Of a stretch of 5,663 nt of DNA, positions 3,531 through 5,663 are shown piece after piece (the stretch's first letter is position 1; each line of letters opens with the position of its first letter). Below the pieces are notes generated by a model. That model was not told where the DNA came from. It did not search any database and saw only the letters and a program-made list of their open reading frames with translations. The translations under genes were made by a program, and so were the position numbers. The stretch is from Coriobacteriales bacterium (lineage in GTDB: Bacteria; Actinomycetota; Coriobacteriia; Coriobacteriales; UBA8131), in NCBI GenBank assembly GCA_031254255.1, contig JAIRUT010000040.1:1-5663 (forward strand), written 5' to 3'.

Positions 3531-5663
3531 ATGCGTTATATCTGTATAAAACAACAGGATTATAGTGATTGCGGTGCGGCGGCACTTGCCACCGTGGCCA
3601 AGCATTTCAAGCTGAAGATCCCGATTTCAGAAATCCGGGAGGTTGCCGGAACAGACAAGGTCGGCACCAACGCTTACGGTATGGTCAAGGCCGCCGAAGA
3701 ACTCGGCTTTTATGCCAAGGCGGTCAAGGGCGACCCGTCAGCCTTTGCTTCGGAGTTCACGCTCCCAGCCATTGCCATGGTTGTAAACGAGAACCTGCAG
3801 ATGCACTATGTCGTCATATACAAGAAGTCCGACGGCAAGGTGATAGTTGCCGATCCGGCCAAGGGCATAGTCACATACAGCACAGAAGAGTTTCTGAAAA
3901 TCTGGCTGGGCATCCTGATTCTGCTCACCCCGTCCCCGGATTTCATCACCGGGGACAAGACAAAGAACTTCCTGCTCAGCTTCTTCAAACTGCTGATCCC
4001 CCAAAAGCGCCTGCTGGTTTTTATATTCCTGGCTTCCGTGCTGATTACGGTATTCGGTATCTTGGCGGCCTTTTACTTCCGCCTGATCATGGATACTATA
4101 GTTCCGGGCGCGTTAACCACGATGCTCACGACAGTCTCGGTCGGCATCATTGTCCTTTATGCGGTCAAGGCGGTGATTGAGTTCTTCCGCAACCATCTGA
4201 CCCTCTATCTTTCCCAGAAACTGGATATTCCTTTGCTGCTTGGTTACTACAAGCATGTCATAGGGCTGCCCATGTCTTTTTTCGGAACCCGTAAGGTCGG
4301 TGAGATCGTCTCGCGCTTCATGGATGCCTCCAAGATCCGTGATGCGATATCCGGTGCCACACTGACCATGATGATAGATGTGATCATGGCTATTATTGGC
4401 GGTATCATCCTCTATATGCAGGATGCCAGGCTTTTCCTGATTGCCCTGATCATGGTTATCATTTATGCAATTGTGGTGTTTGCCTTCAACCGGCCCATAC
4501 GCTCCATCAATGAGAAGATGATGGAGAACAATGCCCAGCTGACCTCCTATCTGGTGGAGTCTATCGAAGGCATTGAAACCATCAAGGTCTCCAATAATGA
4601 GAGCACGGCGCGCGCCAAGACCGATAGTCTATTCGTCCGGCTTTTGCGTAGCGTCTTCAAGGGCGGTTTCATTCACAATACTCAAGGAGCGATATCTGGG
4701 GCCATTGCGGCTATTGGCACGACCGCCATCCTCTGGGTCGGAACGCTGCAGGTCATTAACGGCAATCTGACTCTGGGTGAACTGATAACTTTCAATGCGT
4801 TGTTGCTCTACTTCATTGATCCGGTACGAAACATTATCAATCTCCAGCCGCAACTGCAGACCGCCGTAGTAGCTGCCAACCGCTTGGGCGAGATACTGTC
4901 CCTGAAAAGCGAGGAGGAGAGGGAGGCTTTGGGCAAGCTTAATCCGGCCAGCCTGAAGTCTGACATCGTGGTCGAAGATGTCAGCTTTCGCTACGGGACT
5001 CGGCGCCTGGTGCTTGAGGATATCAACTTGGTAATACCCATGGGCGCACGGGTCGCGCTGGTCGGGGAGAGCGGCTCCGGCAAAACTAGCCTGGCCAATT
5101 TGCTAACCCGTCTCTATGAATTTGAGAAGGGCGATATTCGTTTTGGCAACTACAACATCAAAGATATCAGCCTCGAAACCTTGAGGGCCAAAGTTGGCTA
5201 TGTCCCTCAAGATCCACATTTCTTCTCTGGACCGATCCGGGAGAACCTGATGCTCGGGCTGGATGGCCAGAGCATGGAGAAGATGACTGATGCCTGCGCA
5301 CGTGTTGGAGCGGTGGACTTCATCAATAAACTACCAATGCGCTACGAGACCTATCTGGAAGAAAATGCTGCCAATCTCTCTGGTGGGCAGCGCCAGAAGC
5401 TGGCGATTGCCCGGGTGCTGATGCGTGAGCCGGACATCCTGATCTTAGATGAGGCAACAAGTCATCTGGACTCCAACTCCGAGGCGGTGATCCGCGATAC
5501 CATCGCCTTAATGCCTGCAGATGTCAGCGTTTTGCTGATAGCCCATCGCTTGTCCTCGATCATGCACTGCGACCTGATCTGCGTGATGCAGGATGGCCGG
5601 ATTGTGGAAAGCGGCAGCCACGCAGAGCTGATGGCCATGGGCGGACATTATTGGGAACTTTGG
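3531..5663 (+). CDS. Peptidase C39 domain-containing ABC transporter (leader-cleaving peptide exporter), 3' end beyond the window
   Basis: This frame is open from the ATG at 3531 to the last base, giving 711 codons. Related exporters are about 700-730 residues, so few are likely missing. Residues 1 to about 130 are a C39 cysteine peptidase: Q8 (oxyanion hole), C14 in DCG, H92 and D108. Six hydrophobic segments follow, roughly 160-184, 198-220, 277-298, 302-321, 386-407 and 414-434. The nucleotide-binding domain starts near 480 and has Walker A (512-520, K518), Q-loop Q560, signature LSGGQ (616-620), Walker B with D640-E641, D-loop (644-647) and H-loop H672. Everything needed for catalysis is present. 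Such proteins sit in the inner membrane, cut double-glycine leaders on the cytoplasmic side and export the core peptide using ATP. The upstream peptide gene is the obvious substrate. In a Gram-negative host an HlyD-type adaptor would be expected, possibly to the right of the window. The ATG puts the C39 domain at the very N-terminus, as usual. Confidence 0.96.
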   Translation, partial: MRYICIKQQDYSDCGAAALATVAKHFKLKIPISEIREVAGTDKVGTNAYGMVKAAEELGFYAKAVKGDPSAFASEFTLPAIAMVVNENLQMHYVVIYKKSDGKVIVADPAKGIVTYSTEEFLKIWLGILILLTPSPDFITGDKTKNFLLSFFKLLIPQKRLLVFIFLASVLITVFGILAAFYFRLIMDTIVPGALTTMLTTVSVGIIVLYAVKAVIEFFRNHLTLYLSQKLDIPLLLGYYKHVIGLPMSFFGTRKVGEIVSRFMDASKIRDAISGATLTMMIDVIMAIIGGIILYMQDARLFLIALIMVIIYAIVVFAFNRPIRSINEKMMENNAQLTSYLVESIEGIETIKVSNNESTARAKTDSLFVRLLRSVFKGGFIHNTQGAISGAIAAIGTTAILWVGTLQVINGNLTLGELITFNALLLYFIDPVRNIINLQPQLQTAVVAANRLGEILSLKSEEEREALGKLNPASLKSDIVVEDVSFRYGTRRLVLEDINLVIPMGARVALVGESGSGKTSLANLLTRLYEFEKGDIRFGNYNIKDISLETLRAKVGYVPQDPHFFSGPIRENLMLGLDGQSMEKMTDACARVGAVDFINKLPMRYETYLEENAANLSGGQRQKLAIARVLMREPDILILDEATSHLDSNSEAVIRDTIALMPADVSVLLIAHRLSSIMHCDLICVMQDGRIVESGSHAELMAMGGHYWELW

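Noticed and set aside
3393..3605. 70-codon open frame on the minus strand
   Set aside because: It runs antisense into the start of the C39 domain and has no recognisable protein features or ribosome binding site of note.

Overview
The window holds two divergent gene groups separated by about 430 bases of visibly AT-rich, non-coding DNA. On the minus strand (2668 down to 8) lie three late cobalamin (vitamin B12) genes in the order cobT, cobS, then a cobC-like gene. On the plus strand (about 2996 to the right edge) lies what looks like a small peptide-secretion operon: a 69-residue peptide precursor followed by a large ABC transporter with an N-terminal C39 peptidase domain, cut off by the window end.

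The B12 genes together serve lower-ligand assembly. CobT makes alpha-ribazole phosphate from dimethylbenzimidazole and nicotinate mononucleotide. CobS joins alpha-ribazole (or its phosphate) to adenosylcobinamide-GDP. The CobC-like phosphatase removes the phosphate. cobT and cobS overlap by one base (TAATG), which suggests translational coupling. The cobC-like gene follows after 127 bases, and a perfect 13-bp tandem duplication straddles the cobS stop. No cobU, cobD or corrin-ring gene is in the window, and I see no B12 riboswitch upstream of cobT.

The plus-strand group is the accessory part. A near-consensus sigma-70 promoter (TTGACA, 17 bp, TATGAT) is followed at the predicted start of transcription by a perfect 14-bp palindrome. 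Next come a good ribosome binding site and the 69-residue ORF. Its acidic N-terminus has a double-glycine-like leader pattern, and its C-terminal part is hydrophobic, weakly cationic and cysteine-free. A 12-bp perfect stem-loop lies between this ORF and the transporter. The transporter has a complete C39 triad (C14, H92, D108), six probable membrane segments and all ABC motifs. The simplest reading is a bacteriocin- or microcin-like unmodified peptide, cut and exported by its own transporter. I do not recognise the peptide as a member of any named family.

Organism: a free-living bacterium with sigma-70 type promoters and moderately GC-rich genes. The cob proteins read to me as closest to Gram-negative versions (gammaproteobacterial or Bacteroidota-like), but this is an impression from sequence style and was not tested. 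The C39 transporter is of a type common in Firmicutes and also found in Proteobacteria, so horizontal acquisition of the right-hand group is possible but unproven.
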